A stretch of DNA of 64,000 nt from a bacterium (GCA_028823995.1 JAPPFD010000031.1:58112-122111), one strand, 5' to 3'. Numbered from the stretch's first letter, positions 50,932-60,837 are shown. Numbers and translations are program-made. Notes: generated by a model from the letters alone, not told the origin.

Positions 50932-51950
50932 GTTCCTCCCGGCTGGGCGTCGGCCTGGTTGGCGCTGGCGAAATCGCCCGAGCGGGTCACCTGCCGGCCT
51001 ATGGCGCCAACCCGCAGACCGTTGAGCTCCGCAGAGTCTTCGATGTCGATTCCTCCCGCCGGGAGCTACTTGCCGAAGCGGCGGGCGTCCCCGCCGTCGA
51101 GGGAATCGAGCGTCTGCTGGAGGACCCTGCGGTCGATCTGGTGGACGTAGCGGTGCCACCCGGGGCCCAACCGGAGATAGTGATGGCTGCGTTGAAGGCC
51201 GGAAAACATGTCCTGGCCCAGAAACCACTGGCAGTGGACCTCGACTCGGCCGCCGAACTGGTCGCGGCGGCCGAATCGTGTGGAAGAGTCCTGGCTGTCA
51301 ACCAGCAGATGAGGTGGGCGCCGGCGATCCTGGATTTCCGACGGTTCGCCGATGGGCGATCGGTGGAGTCGGCATCCTTTGACCTGGTGTGGCCGATCGA
51401 GCGGGGCGACGGCTTGCCGTCATGGCTGGCGGACGCCCCCCATTTCGTGGGGCTTTTCAATTCAATCCACTTTCTCGACACCTCCCGCTGGCTGTTCGGG
51501 GAGCCGCGGGAAGTCCGCGCCTGGATGGGCCCGGCCGACATTCCGGGAATCGTCGGGGAGTCGGCCCTCTATGCGATTATCCGCTTCGAGGGGTTGTCGG
51601 TGACAATCCGGGACACACGGCGACCGGAGGGAAGGCACACCGCTTCGCTGCGGGCCACCACCTCCGACGGCCTCTTCTTCGGCCATCTAGGAATCTGGGA
51701 TGCCTACCCGGATCCGAGTCCTGATCACATCATGCAGGCAACCGCCGGCTCGGACCCGTCATATAGCCTCAGCGCCGCTTCCTGGGTGCCCGACGCCTTC
51801 GCCAAGTCTCTACGTCACGTGGCGGAAGCCATTCTGAGTGGCACGCAGCCTTGCATATCGGGGCGCGACAACCTCAAGACGATCAGGCTGGTCGAAGCCT
51901 GCTATCACTCGGCCGAAGGCCACGGGAGACCCGTACCGATCCCGTCCTGA
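50928..51950 (+). CDS. Gfo/Idh/MocA-family oxidoreductase
   Basis: 340 aa; GTG start overlapping the previous stop. N-terminal NAD(P) Rossmann domain with LGVGLVGAGEIARAGHLPAY and the substrate-lysine motif as AQKPLA (usually EKP). The C-terminal alpha/beta domain carries FVGLFNSIHFLDTSRWLFGE, including a His at the usual catalytic position. Likely a cyclitol or sugar dehydrogenase. Its neighbours are a TIM-barrel isomerase and a CUT2-type importer, supporting an inositol- or sugar-like substrate. Confidence 0.9.
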   Translation: MSSSRLGVGLVGAGEIARAGHLPAYGANPQTVELRRVFDVDSSRRELLAEAAGVPAVEGIERLLEDPAVDLVDVAVPPGAQPEIVMAALKAGKHVLAQKPLAVDLDSAAELVAAAESCGRVLAVNQQMRWAPAILDFRRFADGRSVESASFDLVWPIERGDGLPSWLADAPHFVGLFNSIHFLDTSRWLFGEPREVRAWMGPADIPGIVGESALYAIIRFEGLSVTIRDTRRPEGRHTASLRATTSDGLFFGHLGIWDAYPDPSPDHIMQATAGSDPSYSLSAASWVPDAFAKSLRHVAEAILSGTQPCISGRDNLKTIRLVEACYHSAEGHGRPVPIPS

Positions 51951-51975
51951 CCCATCCGGCGGTTGACGGCGCCAT

Positions 51976-52821
51976 CTAGAGGGCGGCGGGTTGTTCCTCG
52001 CCCTTGAGGAATGCCAGGAGTTGTCTCGATTCTTCGGTGACATCGACCTGGTCGCACCCCCACCTCTCCATCCAGACGTACTCGGTGCTTACCCAACCCT
52101 GATAGGAGGCTTCCAGCGCTTGGAGTATCGGATCGAAATCTATCTCGTTGTGCTTCAGCCGCACCTGGACCTTGTCACGGGTGCCGGGGCGGAACTGGAC
52201 GTGCCGGGTTTTGGAGGCGAATGAGGCGATCTCTGCGACGGTCATCCCGCAGAAGAACATCATCGAGACGTCGAGGGTGAGGGTCAGTCCCTCCACTGCT
52301 TCCAACAGGTCCCACACCTTCTCCGCCGTGTCGATCAATGAACCCCAATGCGGTTCGACCGACAACTCGAGTCCATGGGAAGACGCTATCTCGACACGGG
52401 CTCGAAGCGACCGGGCGGCCCTTCGCAATGCCTCTCGGTGGGTGTCCCCCTCGTTCATAACTCCGGGACAGACTGTCAAACCTGACGCCTGCAGGTCCCG
52501 GGTCAGGAGAGCCGCCCGCTCAAAGATCCGGATGGCTTCGGCTTGCTGGACCGGATCCGGATGAGACGGGGTCAAACAGGACAGGTCGACGCTTGGTATC
52601 AGGAACACATCGGAGCACTGGAGACCGAGAGTGCTGAGATTCCTGCTGATCCGGGCCGATTCCTGCCGCCAGTGCTGCAGATCCGAGACCTTGACGTGGG
52701 TCACTTCTCCGAAAATGCCGATGTCGAGACCCTGGTATCCCAAGTCCTGGGCAACCGCCATCACTGTGGGATGCTTGAGTGAAGGCCAGCCGTAGTCGGC
52801 GCAAGAGTATCGCTTCGTCAT
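51976..52821 (-). CDS. Sugar phosphate isomerase/epimerase family TIM-barrel protein
   Basis: 281 aa. AP-endonuclease-2-like TIM barrel: YQGLDIGIF, GLTVCPGVMNEGDTHREAL, HGLELSVEPHWGSL (metal Glu), LTLDVSMMFFCGM, HVQFRPGTRDKVQ and GWVSTEYVW. The IolE/IolI-like pattern of His, Glu and Asp ligands suggests a divalent metal and an isomerase or dehydratase on a keto-sugar or cyclitol. It converges with the oxidoreductase gene (25 bp apart) and is divergent from the sugar-binding protein gene. Confidence 0.87.
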   Translation of the reverse strand: MTKRYSCADYGWPSLKHPTVMAVAQDLGYQGLDIGIFGEVTHVKVSDLQHWRQESARISRNLSTLGLQCSDVFLIPSVDLSCLTPSHPDPVQQAEAIRIFERAALLTRDLQASGLTVCPGVMNEGDTHREALRRAARSLRARVEIASSHGLELSVEPHWGSLIDTAEKVWDLLEAVEGLTLTLDVSMMFFCGMTVAEIASFASKTRHVQFRPGTRDKVQVRLKHNEIDFDPILQALEASYQGWVSTEYVWMERWGCDQVDVTEESRQLLAFLKGEEQPAAL

Positions 52822-52944
52822 CTGACCAAAAGACCCTACCGATGGTTCAAGAGGGATTTTGAAGAAGAAAAATTATCCTACTTACAGCCACCAGGGGAAT
52901 GTCGGCTGGCAATAATGAAGGCGAAGCCCTAAAGGAGAAGAATT

Positions 52945-54162
52945 ATGCAGAGGTTCCCACGTGCGGTAATCGCCACATTCTTGGCTCTGGCGCTGATCGT
53001 CTCAGCCTGCGGCGACGGAGATGAGGACGATTCAGCCGCTACGACCGCGGCGCCTGCCACAACTGCCGCGCCCGAGACCACCGCGGCCCCCGAGACACCG
53101 GAGGAGCCCGCCAGCCTTCTGGGCGAGGTGGTAATGGAGTTGCCGACGACCATTGCCAATGCCGAGCAGGCGGCCGCCGCAACCTGGATGCTGTGGGACG
53201 AGGCCAGTTGCTCATTCGTCGAGACCGATGATCACCCCGATGTCTATCAGGCGGTGCTCCGCAAGGACGGCGATGCCAATTACCGGTTTGCCTGGACCCC
53301 GGAGGACAACGTTTTCGACACCCTAATCGTGGCCAACGAGAGTTTCCGGGTGGCGGCAGCCGCGTCGGAGACCGACGTCACCGAGTTCGACAACCTGTAC
53401 CCGAGCGAGGAGCAGCCTCTGGTCGTTGCCGACCTGGTCGTCCAGCACGACCCGGATGTGGTCCTCTCGATGAACGTCCTCGCCAATCTGAACCCGGCGA
53501 TCATGAGCAAGTACAAAGAGGCCTGTATCCCGGCCCTCGCCCACTCCGTGCCGCATGAGGGCCAGCCCTTCTTCGGTGGCGGGGAGTGGTACGCGGTCGG
53601 TCGCGCCTCGGCTGATTACCTGATCGCGGTGGCCGAAGATAGGGGTTGGACGACCGGCGACGTCGACGTCCTTCTCTGCTCCCACTCCGCCTTCGTGCAG
53701 GACCGGACCAGTCCCTACGCATCCATCATCGGATTCCGTGAGGTGGTCAAGGAGTCCTTCGACGTCGGTGATGACAACATCCACGAACTCGAGTGCCCCT
53801 CGGACATCGTGACCGACCAGGCCAACGTGGCCGACTGGTTGACCGCCCACCCCGACACCCAGAACATCATGGGCTTCGGCATCAACGACCTGCGGACTCT
53901 GGGGATGGTGAACGCCCTCCGCGAGTCGGGTCGCGCCGAGACCTCGATCGCCGGTGGCGTGGGTCTCTCCCAGGAGTCGGTTGGTCCGCTGTGCGCCAAC
54001 GATCCGACGTTCCTCACCTCGGTGGACTTCGTCCCCCAACTCTGGGGTGAGTACGGCATCGCGATCGCCCAGGACATTGCGGAAGGGAATCCCATTCCGT
54101 CCGAGATCTATCCTCAAGCCACTGTGGTGGACGCAGCAAGCATCGATCAGGCGAAGTGCTGA
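52945..54162 (+). CDS. CUT2-type sugar ABC transporter substrate-binding lipoprotein
   Basis: 405 aa, lipobox ALIVSACGDG (Cys22) and a TTAAPATTAAPETT linker. Periplasmic-binding-protein type 1 fold of the RbsB class: two alpha/beta lobes with EQPLVVADLVVQHDPDVVLSMNVLANLNPAIMSKYKEACIPALA-type segments and NIMGFGINDLRTLGMVNALRESG near the hinge. AAAGGAG precedes the ATG. Followed by permease and ATPase genes. The ligand could be a pentose or cyclitol; not identified. Confidence 0.88.
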   Translation: MQRFPRAVIATFLALALIVSACGDGDEDDSAATTAAPATTAAPETTAAPETPEEPASLLGEVVMELPTTIANAEQAAAATWMLWDEASCSFVETDDHPDVYQAVLRKDGDANYRFAWTPEDNVFDTLIVANESFRVAAAASETDVTEFDNLYPSEEQPLVVADLVVQHDPDVVLSMNVLANLNPAIMSKYKEACIPALAHSVPHEGQPFFGGGEWYAVGRASADYLIAVAEDRGWTTGDVDVLLCSHSAFVQDRTSPYASIIGFREVVKESFDVGDDNIHELECPSDIVTDQANVADWLTAHPDTQNIMGFGINDLRTLGMVNALRESGRAETSIAGGVGLSQESVGPLCANDPTFLTSVDFVPQLWGEYGIAIAQDIAEGNPIPSEIYPQATVVDAASIDQAKC

Positions 54163-54188
54163 TAACCAATTAGGGGTTTTATCGAACT

Positions 54189-55217
54189 GTGATTGGCCCG
54201 AAGCCACATTCGGGTGGCCCCAGCCGTAGGACCCGAGCGAACGTCGGCGGGAGTCGGCGTTCGCTCGGGCTGGCCATGGCGATCGTGGCGATCGGCATTG
54301 CCATGACCATGGTTAGCCCGTTCTTCTTCCAGGCGGGCAACTTCCTGAACGTGGCCCGGGCGGTGGCCATCACCGGGATCGTGGCGGCGGTGTCCACGCC
54401 AATGCTGATCTCCGGCAACGTCGATCTGTCGGTGGCGGCCACGATGGGCCTGTCGGGGATGACCGCCGGGGCCCTCCTGGTCCAGGAACTCCCGGTGCCG
54501 GTGGCGATTCTCGGGGCCCTGGTTGTGGGCCTGCTGATGGGATTCGTGAACGGGGTGATCGTCGTGAAATTCCGGGTCAACTCGCTGATCGCCACCATCG
54601 GCACGGCCTTCATCGCCAGGGGGGTGGCGTTTGTGATAAACAGTGGAAGATCCGTATTCATCCCTGCCGAGTCCTATGTCAACCTGGGGCAGGGATCGGC
54701 CCTCGGGATTCCGAAACCGGTCTTCTACACTGTGGTGGCCTTTGCCGTGATCGGTTTCGTGATGCGATACACCAAGGTGGGCGCCCACATCTACGCGGTG
54801 GGCAGCAGTCCCGAAGCGGCGCGCCGGGCCGGGATCAGCGTCCCCAAGATCACCTGGGGGGTTTTCCTGGCGTCGGGGTTCTTCTCGGCGCTGGCCGGGG
54901 TGGTTCTCACCAGCCAGGCCGGATCAGCGTTTCCCTACGGGGGCCAGGGCAGGGAACTGGAGATCATCGCGGCGGTGATCGTGGGCGGAACGGCCCTGAC
55001 CGGAGGCCGCGGTTCGATAACCGGTACGATCCTAGGGGTGGTGCTACTGGGCATCATCGCCAATTCCCTCAACCTGATGGGACTGCCGGCGCCCTACCAG
55101 GACATCTCGAGGGGATTGTTGCTGGTTGGGGCCGTGGCCACCGATCAACTCTCCGGGCGGACGCTGGGAGGAAGGGGCGTCTTCCGGGGACTCCGCGCCG
55201 GAACGGAGGAAGCCTGA
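54189..55217 (+). CDS. CUT2-type sugar ABC transporter permease (RbsC-like)
   Basis: 342 aa from a GTG (an ATG further in, at MAIVAIG, is possible). About nine or ten membrane segments with RbsC-family landmarks: ISGNVDLSVAATMGLSGM, FVNGVIVVKFRVNSLIATIGT, YAVGSSPEAARRAGISV and IVGGTALTGGRGSITGT. It lies 26 bp after the binding protein and its stop overlaps the ATPase start by one base. Confidence 0.92.
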   Translation: MIGPKPHSGGPSRRTRANVGGSRRSLGLAMAIVAIGIAMTMVSPFFFQAGNFLNVARAVAITGIVAAVSTPMLISGNVDLSVAATMGLSGMTAGALLVQELPVPVAILGALVVGLLMGFVNGVIVVKFRVNSLIATIGTAFIARGVAFVINSGRSVFIPAESYVNLGQGSALGIPKPVFYTVVAFAVIGFVMRYTKVGAHIYAVGSSPEAARRAGISVPKITWGVFLASGFFSALAGVVLTSQAGSAFPYGGQGRELEIIAAVIVGGTALTGGRGSITGTILGVVLLGIIANSLNLMGLPAPYQDISRGLLLVGAVATDQLSGRTLGGRGVFRGLRAGTEEA

Positions 55218-55993
55218 TGTCGGTTGAAAAGGGTCGAGTCGTCATTGAGGGAATCGGTCTCAGCAAGTCCTACGGGCCTATCACCGCGCTTGACAACGTG
55301 GACATCGAGATCCGCGCCGGGGAGATAACAGCGCTGGTCGGCGACAATGGGGCCGGAAAGTCCACCTTGATCAAGATCCTGGCCGGCGCGGTGACCCCGG
55401 ATGCGGGCGAGGTCCGGGTCAACGGTGAGACGGTGGTGCTCAGGACTCCGGCCGACGCTCGGGACCTGGGCATCGAGACCATCTTCCAGGACTTGGCGCT
55501 CGCTCCGGATCGAGACGTGGTCACCAACCTGTTCCTGGGAAGGGAGGTTCTGAGAAAGGGGCTGGCCGGAAAGATTGGCATGCTCGACAGGGGGGAGATG
55601 GAAGCCCAGGCGCTCACCCAGATCGATGCACTGGGAGTCAACATTCCCCGCTCCACAGGGGTATCCATCGGAGAGATGTCAGGCGGGCAGCAGCAGTCGG
55701 TGGCCGTGGCCCGGGGAGCTTTCTGGGCGAAGACGGGAATGTTCATGGACGAGCCGACCGCCGCTCTCGGAGTCCGGGAATCCTCGAGGGTGCTCCAGCT
55801 CGCCCGTCAGATCGCGGGGAGCGGGGTGGCGGTGGTGCTGATCAGCCACATCCTGCCCCACGTGATGGAGTTGGCCGACCGAGTGGTCGTTCTCAGGCAC
55901 GGTCAGAAGGTGGCTGAACTCACTGAGGACATCTCCATGGACCGGCTGGTCACCCTGATAGTGGGAGTGGATGCCCACGAGGCGGCCACGTAG
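55217..55993 (+). CDS. CUT2-type sugar ABC transporter ATP-binding protein, single domain
   Basis: 258 aa. One ABC ATPase domain: GDNGAGKSTLIKILAGAV (Walker A), EMSGGQQQSVAVARGAFW (signature), MFMDEPTAALGV (Walker B) and VVLISHILPHVMELADRVVVLRHG. RbsA-type proteins usually have two such domains (about 500 aa); single-domain forms like FrcA also exist and must work as homodimers. Completes the importer operon at 52.9-56.0 kb. Confidence 0.92.
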   Translation: MSVEKGRVVIEGIGLSKSYGPITALDNVDIEIRAGEITALVGDNGAGKSTLIKILAGAVTPDAGEVRVNGETVVLRTPADARDLGIETIFQDLALAPDRDVVTNLFLGREVLRKGLAGKIGMLDRGEMEAQALTQIDALGVNIPRSTGVSIGEMSGGQQQSVAVARGAFWAKTGMFMDEPTAALGVRESSRVLQLARQIAGSGVAVVLISHILPHVMELADRVVVLRHGQKVAELTEDISMDRLVTLIVGVDAHEAAT

Positions 55994-56062
55994 GGCGGTC
56001 TTTGGGAGGTATACCCACCGGCTTCGGCCGGCGATTCAGGTGATAACTGGTCCTGAGCCCGG

Positions 56063-56641
56063 TTAACGCGGGACGGTGGTGTGCTTGTACTCGTTGAGCC
56101 GGTTCCAGGACAGGAGTTCGAGGGCCCGGTCGAGGTCGTCGAGACGGTCCCTCTCCATGAACCGGATGAAGACGGCTTGGCCGGAGGTGATGAAGGTCGG
56201 CACGCCGAACGCCATCCAGTCGTTGACCGCCTTCATGTGCTCCCCGGCGATCTTGCACAGAGGCTCTCCGGTGGCCACCACCTCCGCCACCGCACCCGGA
56301 TCGCATCCGGCGGCGGCCACCGCTTCGGCCAGCACTTCGGTGTCGCCGATGTCGAGACCGCGGTCGTGCCGGGCGGCGTAGATGGAGAGGTGGGCCTTCC
56401 CGAAGAGTTCCGGCCAGGTGTCGCGGACCGCCACCCCCCATTGGAGAGCATCGAGTCCCGACTGCCCCTCGGGGTTCTCCCAGACCGCGGGGTCTCCCTC
56501 GGCGGTATGAGCCTGGGCCAGGGAGAACGCTCTGAAATTCACCCTCCAGGGCCGTCCCTCCTCCAGACCCCTGACCACCGCCTCGTGAGCATTGCGGGCA
56601 AATGGGCACAAATAGTCGAAGGTGGTCTCGTACTCCAGCAT
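56063..56641 (-). CDS. DsbA-family thioredoxin-like protein (FrnE-like)
   Basis: 192 aa, ATG at 56641 behind AAGGAGGAG. DsbA-like thioredoxin fold with an inserted helical domain; the active-site motif is DYLCPFA, with a single Cys instead of CxxC, and the cis-Pro loop FGVPTFI is intact. FrnE/HCCA-isomerase-like members act as oxidoreductases or GST-like isomerases; the lone Cys argues against classic disulfide formation. No signal peptide, so cytoplasmic. It lies 17 bp after the acyl-CoA dehydrogenase gene. Confidence 0.85.
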   Translation of the reverse strand: MLEYETTFDYLCPFARNAHEAVVRGLEEGRPWRVNFRAFSLAQAHTAEGDPAVWENPEGQSGLDALQWGVAVRDTWPELFGKAHLSIYAARHDRGLDIGDTEVLAEAVAAAGCDPGAVAEVVATGEPLCKIAGEHMKAVNDWMAFGVPTFITSGQAVFIRFMERDRLDDLDRALELLSWNRLNEYKHTTVPR

Positions 56642-56658
56642 GGCTCCTCCTTCCTCGG

Positions 56659-57897
56659 TCAATCCCAAACGTAGAGATCGGGTACGAATCCCGGTTCGAA
56701 ACGGGCTATCTCGGCACGCGCTACCGCACGCCTGTGTACCTCGTCGGGCCCGTCGGCCATCTGTAGCCAGCGTCCCATGGTGTAAAAATGCGCCAGGGGG
56801 AAGTCGTCCGTGAACCCTGCCCCGCCGAACACCTGGATGGCCCGGTCGGCGACGTAGCAGAGCATCTCGGGCACCACCACCTTGATTGCGGAGATCTCCA
56901 CCCGTGCGGACCTGACTCCCACCTTGTCGATCATCCAAGCGGTCTTCAGCACCAGCAGCCTGGCCTGCTCGATCTTCATTCGCGACTCGGCGATCCATTC
57001 CCGGACCACCCCCTGTTCCGCCACGGTCTTGCGGAATGCGGTGCGCGCCTTGGCCCGGCTCACCATCATCGCGAAGCATCGCTCGGCCGCCCCGATGGCC
57101 CGCATGCAGTGGTGGATCCGCCCCGGTCCCAGCCGGGCCTGGGCGATGGCGAACCCCGATCCCTCGGTGCCCAAAAGGTTTTCGGCCGGCACCCGCACCC
57201 GGTCGAAATGGACGGTGGCATGGCCTCCCCGATGCTGGTATCCGAACACGGTGGGAGTGGCTTCGATGTGCACCCCCGGAATGTCGAGCGGCACCAGGAT
57301 CATGCTCTGGCGCCGGTACGGATCGGCATCGGGGTTGGTGACTCCCATGACGATCGACATCTTGGCGCGAGGGGATGCTGCGCCGGACGAGAACCACTTG
57401 CGCCCCCTGATCACATAGTGGTCTCCGTCCCGCTCGATGCGGGTGCGGATGTTGCGAGGGTCGCTGGAAGCCACGTCGGGCTCGGTCATCGAGATGACAG
57501 AGCGGATCTCCCCCTCCAGCAGGGGATGGAGCCACCGTTCCTTCTGGTAAGGCGTTCCGAACATGTGGAGGATCTCCATGTTGCCGGTGTCGGGCGCCGA
57601 GCAGTTGATCGCCTCGGGCGCGATGTCGGGGCTGTGACCGGTGATCTCCGCCAGGGGGGCGTACTCGGTGACCGATAGTCCTCCTCCGTGTTCGGCGTCG
57701 GGCAGGAACAGGTTCCACAGTCCCTGGGCGCGGGCTTCAGCCTTGAGGTCCTCCATTATCTGGGGATGGTGATGGGGGTTGCCGGAGGCCTTGACCTGCT
57801 CCTCGTAGATCGGCTCGGACGGGATAACCCGTTCCTCAACGAACTTCCAGAGCTTTTCCCGGAGAGCCTCGACCTTGGGGGTATATGAGAAGTCCAT
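56659..57897 (-). CDS. Acyl-CoA dehydrogenase (ACAD11/FadE36-like)
   Basis: 412 aa. Acyl-CoA dehydrogenase fold with group-specific features: HSPDIAPEAINCSAPDTGNMEIL, SMTEPDVASSDPRNIRT, FGGAGFTDDFPLAHFYTMGRWLQMADGPDEVHRR. The conserved Asp in ADGPDEVH occupies the place of the catalytic base. Human ACAD11 and mycobacterial FadE36-type proteins are relatives and act on unusual long or hydroxylated acyl chains. It is co-transcribed with the DsbA-like gene. No link to the betaine genes is evident. Confidence 0.88.
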   Translation of the reverse strand: MDFSYTPKVEALREKLWKFVEERVIPSEPIYEEQVKASGNPHHHPQIMEDLKAEARAQGLWNLFLPDAEHGGGLSVTEYAPLAEITGHSPDIAPEAINCSAPDTGNMEILHMFGTPYQKERWLHPLLEGEIRSVISMTEPDVASSDPRNIRTRIERDGDHYVIRGRKWFSSGAASPRAKMSIVMGVTNPDADPYRRQSMILVPLDIPGVHIEATPTVFGYQHRGGHATVHFDRVRVPAENLLGTEGSGFAIAQARLGPGRIHHCMRAIGAAERCFAMMVSRAKARTAFRKTVAEQGVVREWIAESRMKIEQARLLVLKTAWMIDKVGVRSARVEISAIKVVVPEMLCYVADRAIQVFGGAGFTDDFPLAHFYTMGRWLQMADGPDEVHRRAVARAEIARFEPGFVPDLYVWD

Positions 57898-57910
57898 GTC
57901 GCTACATACC

Positions 57911-58660
57911 TTATCGGGACGGTCCGCTCTCCGGGCTGGCCGGATCAGAGGGAGGGGGTGGGTCGAGCAGGAAGCGCTCGGGAGGAGGAGGCGGCGGAGG
58001 CCGGGTGGTCCGGGGCGCCGCCCCCAGCAGTTGTCGAACCTCCATGACGAGCATGAAGGCGGCGAACAGGCCGGCTATCGGGAACCTCAGACGGAAGGCT
58101 GCGATGGCGGCCGCCGCCGAGGAGAAGAGGAAGAACAGGTTGGCGATCCGGTCGGCGCGCTTCGGCCACAGCGCGTCGATGACGCCACGGAATATGTGGC
58201 CGCCGTCGAGGAGGCGGATCGGCAACCAGTTGATCAGGCCCCAGCCCAGGTTCACCCAAACGATCCAGCCCAGGGCCAGGGACACCAGCCCGACCGGAGG
58301 TCCGGCCATCTTCCACAGCGGGTACACGGCGCCGCCCACCACCAATCCCGTGGCCGACCCGGCGGCGGCTATCGCCGCCCGCCTGGTGGGAGTGATCGGC
58401 CGGGAGACGGGTTGCCAGGTGGTGAGCCCGCCCAGGGCCCACAGTTCCATGGTCACGTCGGCTCCGAATCGGCGGGCCAGAAGGGCGTGTCCCAACTCGT
58501 GGATGACCACCGACACCAGCACCACCCCGACCCATATCGCCAGTCGCCCGATGAGTTCGGGAGGCCCGACCGTGGGGTACCGGACGATCGGCATCCCCAG
58601 CAGGCACACCACCACCAGAAAGGAGGGCTTCACCCGGAGCGGGATGCCTGCCAGTCTCAT
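57911..58660 (-). CDS. Site-2 protease family (M50) membrane metalloprotease
   Basis: 249 aa from the ATG at 58660 (GTG at 58666 also possible). Zinc motif VVIHELGHALLARR (H54, H58) within a membrane segment and the third ligand in WLPIRLLDGGH, with five or six membrane spans overall. A Pro-rich cytoplasmic tail (about 218-249) ends the protein. No PDZ or CBS domain. Likely performs intramembrane cleavage; target unknown. Divergent from the M20 peptidase gene with 127 bp between starts. Confidence 0.9.
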   Translation of the reverse strand: MRLAGIPLRVKPSFLVVVCLLGMPIVRYPTVGPPELIGRLAIWVGVVLVSVVIHELGHALLARRFGADVTMELWALGGLTTWQPVSRPITPTRRAAIAAAGSATGLVVGGAVYPLWKMAGPPVGLVSLALGWIVWVNLGWGLINWLPIRLLDGGHIFRGVIDALWPKRADRIANLFFLFSSAAAAIAAFRLRFPIAGLFAAFMLVMEVRQLLGAAPRTTRPPPPPPPERFLLDPPPPSDPASPESGPSR

Positions 58661-58787
58661 ATTCACCGTACCCCTAGATGATGGCGGGTCAGTGTTCCTT
58701 TGGCCAACACCCCCCCGGCCTGAGTAATCTTGCCGCTATGCGGAGCAATGGATCGGAGGGCGCAGTCAAGACGGGATGGGAGTGGCG

Positions 58788-60155
58788 ATGAGCCGGGGTT
58801 CTCCCTCGATCCAGGACTTGCGCGAAGCGGTCTCTTCTTTCTTTCCCGACCTGGTCGAGGATCTGGCCGGATTGGTGGCCATTCCATCGATCAGCGCGTC
58901 GGGCGCCCATGTCGGAGAGGTCAGACGGACGGGGGAGGAGTGTGCCCGGCTCCTAGCCGAAGCCGGGTACCGGGACGTCCAATTGTTGGAAGTCGAAGGG
59001 GCGCATCCGGCCGTGTACGGCCATCTGCCCGGCCCCGAAGGCGCCCCCACCGTGCTGCTCTACGCCCACTACGACGTCCAGCCGGTCGGTGACATCGAGG
59101 TGTGGGAAACGGAGCCTTTCGAAGCGGTAGTGAGGGAGGGTCGCATGTACGGCCGGGGCACGGCCGATGACAAGTGCGGGGTGATCGCCCACCTGGGGGC
59201 CGCCCGGGCATTCGGCGCTTCGCCGCCGGTGGGGATGAAAGTGTTCCTGGAGGGGGAGGAGGAGATCGGCTCCCCCAACCTGGAGGCGTTCCTGGAGCGC
59301 TATGAGGATTTGCTGGCCTGCGATGCGGTGGTGATAGCCGACGCCAGCAACTGGGCGGTGGGGGTTCCGGCCATCACCACTTCCCTCCGCGGACTGGTGG
59401 GGTGCAATGTGGAGGTCCGCACCGCCCGACTCGGAGGGCACTCCGGTGTCTTCGGCGGGTTGTTCCCCGACGCCATAACCACCCTGGTCCGCCTCCTCTC
59501 CACTCTTCACGACGAAGAAGGCGAGGTTGCGGTGAAGGGCCTGGTCCGAAGCGACGTGACCGATCTCGAGATGCCGGTGGACGACCTGGCCGAGAACCTG
59601 GGAGCGGTAGCCGGCTTGGAGACCATCGGGACCGGTTCGGCGGCGTCGCGGCTGTGGACCAAGCCGGCGATCTCGGTGCTGGCGGTGGACGCCCCTCCCA
59701 TATCGGAGGCGATAAACCTGCTGGTGCCCGTGGCCAGGGCGAAAGTGAGCGTGCGCACCGCCCCGGGACAGGACCCGGAGTCGGCCCGGCAGGCCCTCTC
59801 GGACCACCTTGGGGAGAACCTGCCATGGGGAGCGCAGTTGAGCGTGGACTTCGTCGAGGAGGCGGAGGGCTTCCAGCAGGTCCCCTCCCACCCCGCCATC
59901 GATGCCTGGCGACAGGGTTTGGAGGCGGCATGGGGGGTTCGGCCGGTGGAGAAGGGGGAGGGCGGGACCATTCCCTTCCTGGCGTCTTTTGCAAGGGTGT
60001 TCCCGGATGCACCCCTCCTTCTGGCCGGGATCGGAGACCCAAGCTCGGGCATTCACGCCCCCAACGAGAGCCTGGACCTGGGGGAACTGGAGCGAGCGAT
60101 CGTCGCCGAGGCGGCGGCGCTGCGGATATTGGGGGCGCCCGCCGCCCAGCCATGA
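58788..60155 (+). CDS. M20-family dipeptidase/metallopeptidase
   Basis: 455 aa from the ATG at 58788, preceded by GGGAG (ATG at 58776 is the alternative). Binuclear zinc site motifs: [11 protein letters not shown] (His and Asp ligands), [23 protein letters not shown] (catalytic and ligand Glu), GEGGTIPF and a late GIHAPNE. A lid/dimerisation domain lies at about 190-340. These enzymes hydrolyse dipeptides or N-acyl amino acids in the cytoplasm. The stop overlaps the nucS start (ATGA), so both are co-translated. Confidence 0.92.
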   Translation: MSRGSPSIQDLREAVSSFFPDLVEDLAGLVAIPSISASGAHVGEVRRTGEECARLLAEAGYRDVQLLEVEGAHPAVYGHLPGPEGAPTVLLYAHYDVQPVGDIEVWETEPFEAVVREGRMYGRGTADDKCGVIAHLGAARAFGASPPVGMKVFLEGEEEIGSPNLEAFLERYEDLLACDAVVIADASNWAVGVPAITTSLRGLVGCNVEVRTARLGGHSGVFGGLFPDAITTLVRLLSTLHDEEGEVAVKGLVRSDVTDLEMPVDDLAENLGAVAGLETIGTGSAASRLWTKPAISVLAVDAPPISEAINLLVPVARAKVSVRTAPGQDPESARQALSDHLGENLPWGAQLSVDFVEEAEGFQQVPSHPAIDAWRQGLEAAWGVRPVEKGEGGTIPFLASFARVFPDAPLLLAGIGDPSSGIHAPNESLDLGELERAIVAEAAALRILGAPAAQP

Positions 60156-60823
60156 GGCTGGTTGTCGCAGAGTGCACGGTCAACTACCAGGGCCGGGTGG
60201 ACGCTCATCTTCCCCGATCGCGCCGCTTGATAATGATCAAGGCGGACGGGTGCGTGGCGGTTCATGCCGACGGGGGCGCCTACAAACCGCTCAACTGGAT
60301 GTCGGCTCCAAACACGCTGGAAGAGGGGACGGATCTATGGCTGGTGACCAATCCCAAGGGCGAGCGTTTGGAGATCGCCATCCATGAGGTGTTCTCCGAC
60401 ATCTCGCACGAGTTGGGTGTGGATCCGGGTCTTACCAAGGACGGGGTCGAGACCCATCTGCAGGAGTTGCTGGCTGACAATCCTGAGGTGATCGGCCCGG
60501 GTTTGAAGCTGATCCGGCGGGAGTACCCGACCGCCATCGGACCCATCGATCTGCTCTGCACGGATCCGGACGGAGGGACCGTGGCGGTGGAGGTCAAGCG
60601 GCGTGGTGAGATTTCGGGAGTCGAGCAGCTGACCCGGTATGTGGCGCAGTTGGAGCTCGACCCGCGGCTCACACCGGTCCGCGGGGTGTTGGTTGCCACC
60701 GCCGTCGCCCCCCAGGCCAGGGTGCTGGCCGAATCCAGGTCGTTGGGCGTCCGTGAGGTGGACTACCAGTTGCTTCGAGACCCGGATTCGGGGGACCCTC
60801 GCCTCTTCGATCACTATCATTGA
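60152..60823 (+). CDS. nucS: NucS/EndoMS mismatch-specific endonuclease
   Basis: 223 aa, the standard size for actinobacterial NucS. N-terminal dimerisation/DNA-binding domain ([40 protein letters not shown]) and a RecB-like nuclease domain with [24 protein letters not shown] giving the D-(E/x)-K catalytic set. NucS replaces MutSL mismatch repair in Actinobacteria and many Archaea; it normally acts with the sliding clamp through a short C-terminal motif (here ends RLFDHYH). A useful taxonomic marker. Coupled to the upstream M20 gene. Confidence 0.95.
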   Translation: MRLVVAECTVNYQGRVDAHLPRSRRLIMIKADGCVAVHADGGAYKPLNWMSAPNTLEEGTDLWLVTNPKGERLEIAIHEVFSDISHELGVDPGLTKDGVETHLQELLADNPEVIGPGLKLIRREYPTAIGPIDLLCTDPDGGTVAVEVKRRGEISGVEQLTRYVAQLELDPRLTPVRGVLVATAVAPQARVLAESRSLGVREVDYQLLRDPDSGDPRLFDHYH

Positions 60824-60837
60824 CGAAAAGCAAACAC

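Noticed and set aside
56026..56040. Short CCGGC-TTCG-GCCGG hairpin between the sugar ATPase and the DsbA-like gene as a terminator
   Set aside because: The stem is only five pairs and there is no T-run on either strand; too weak to call.
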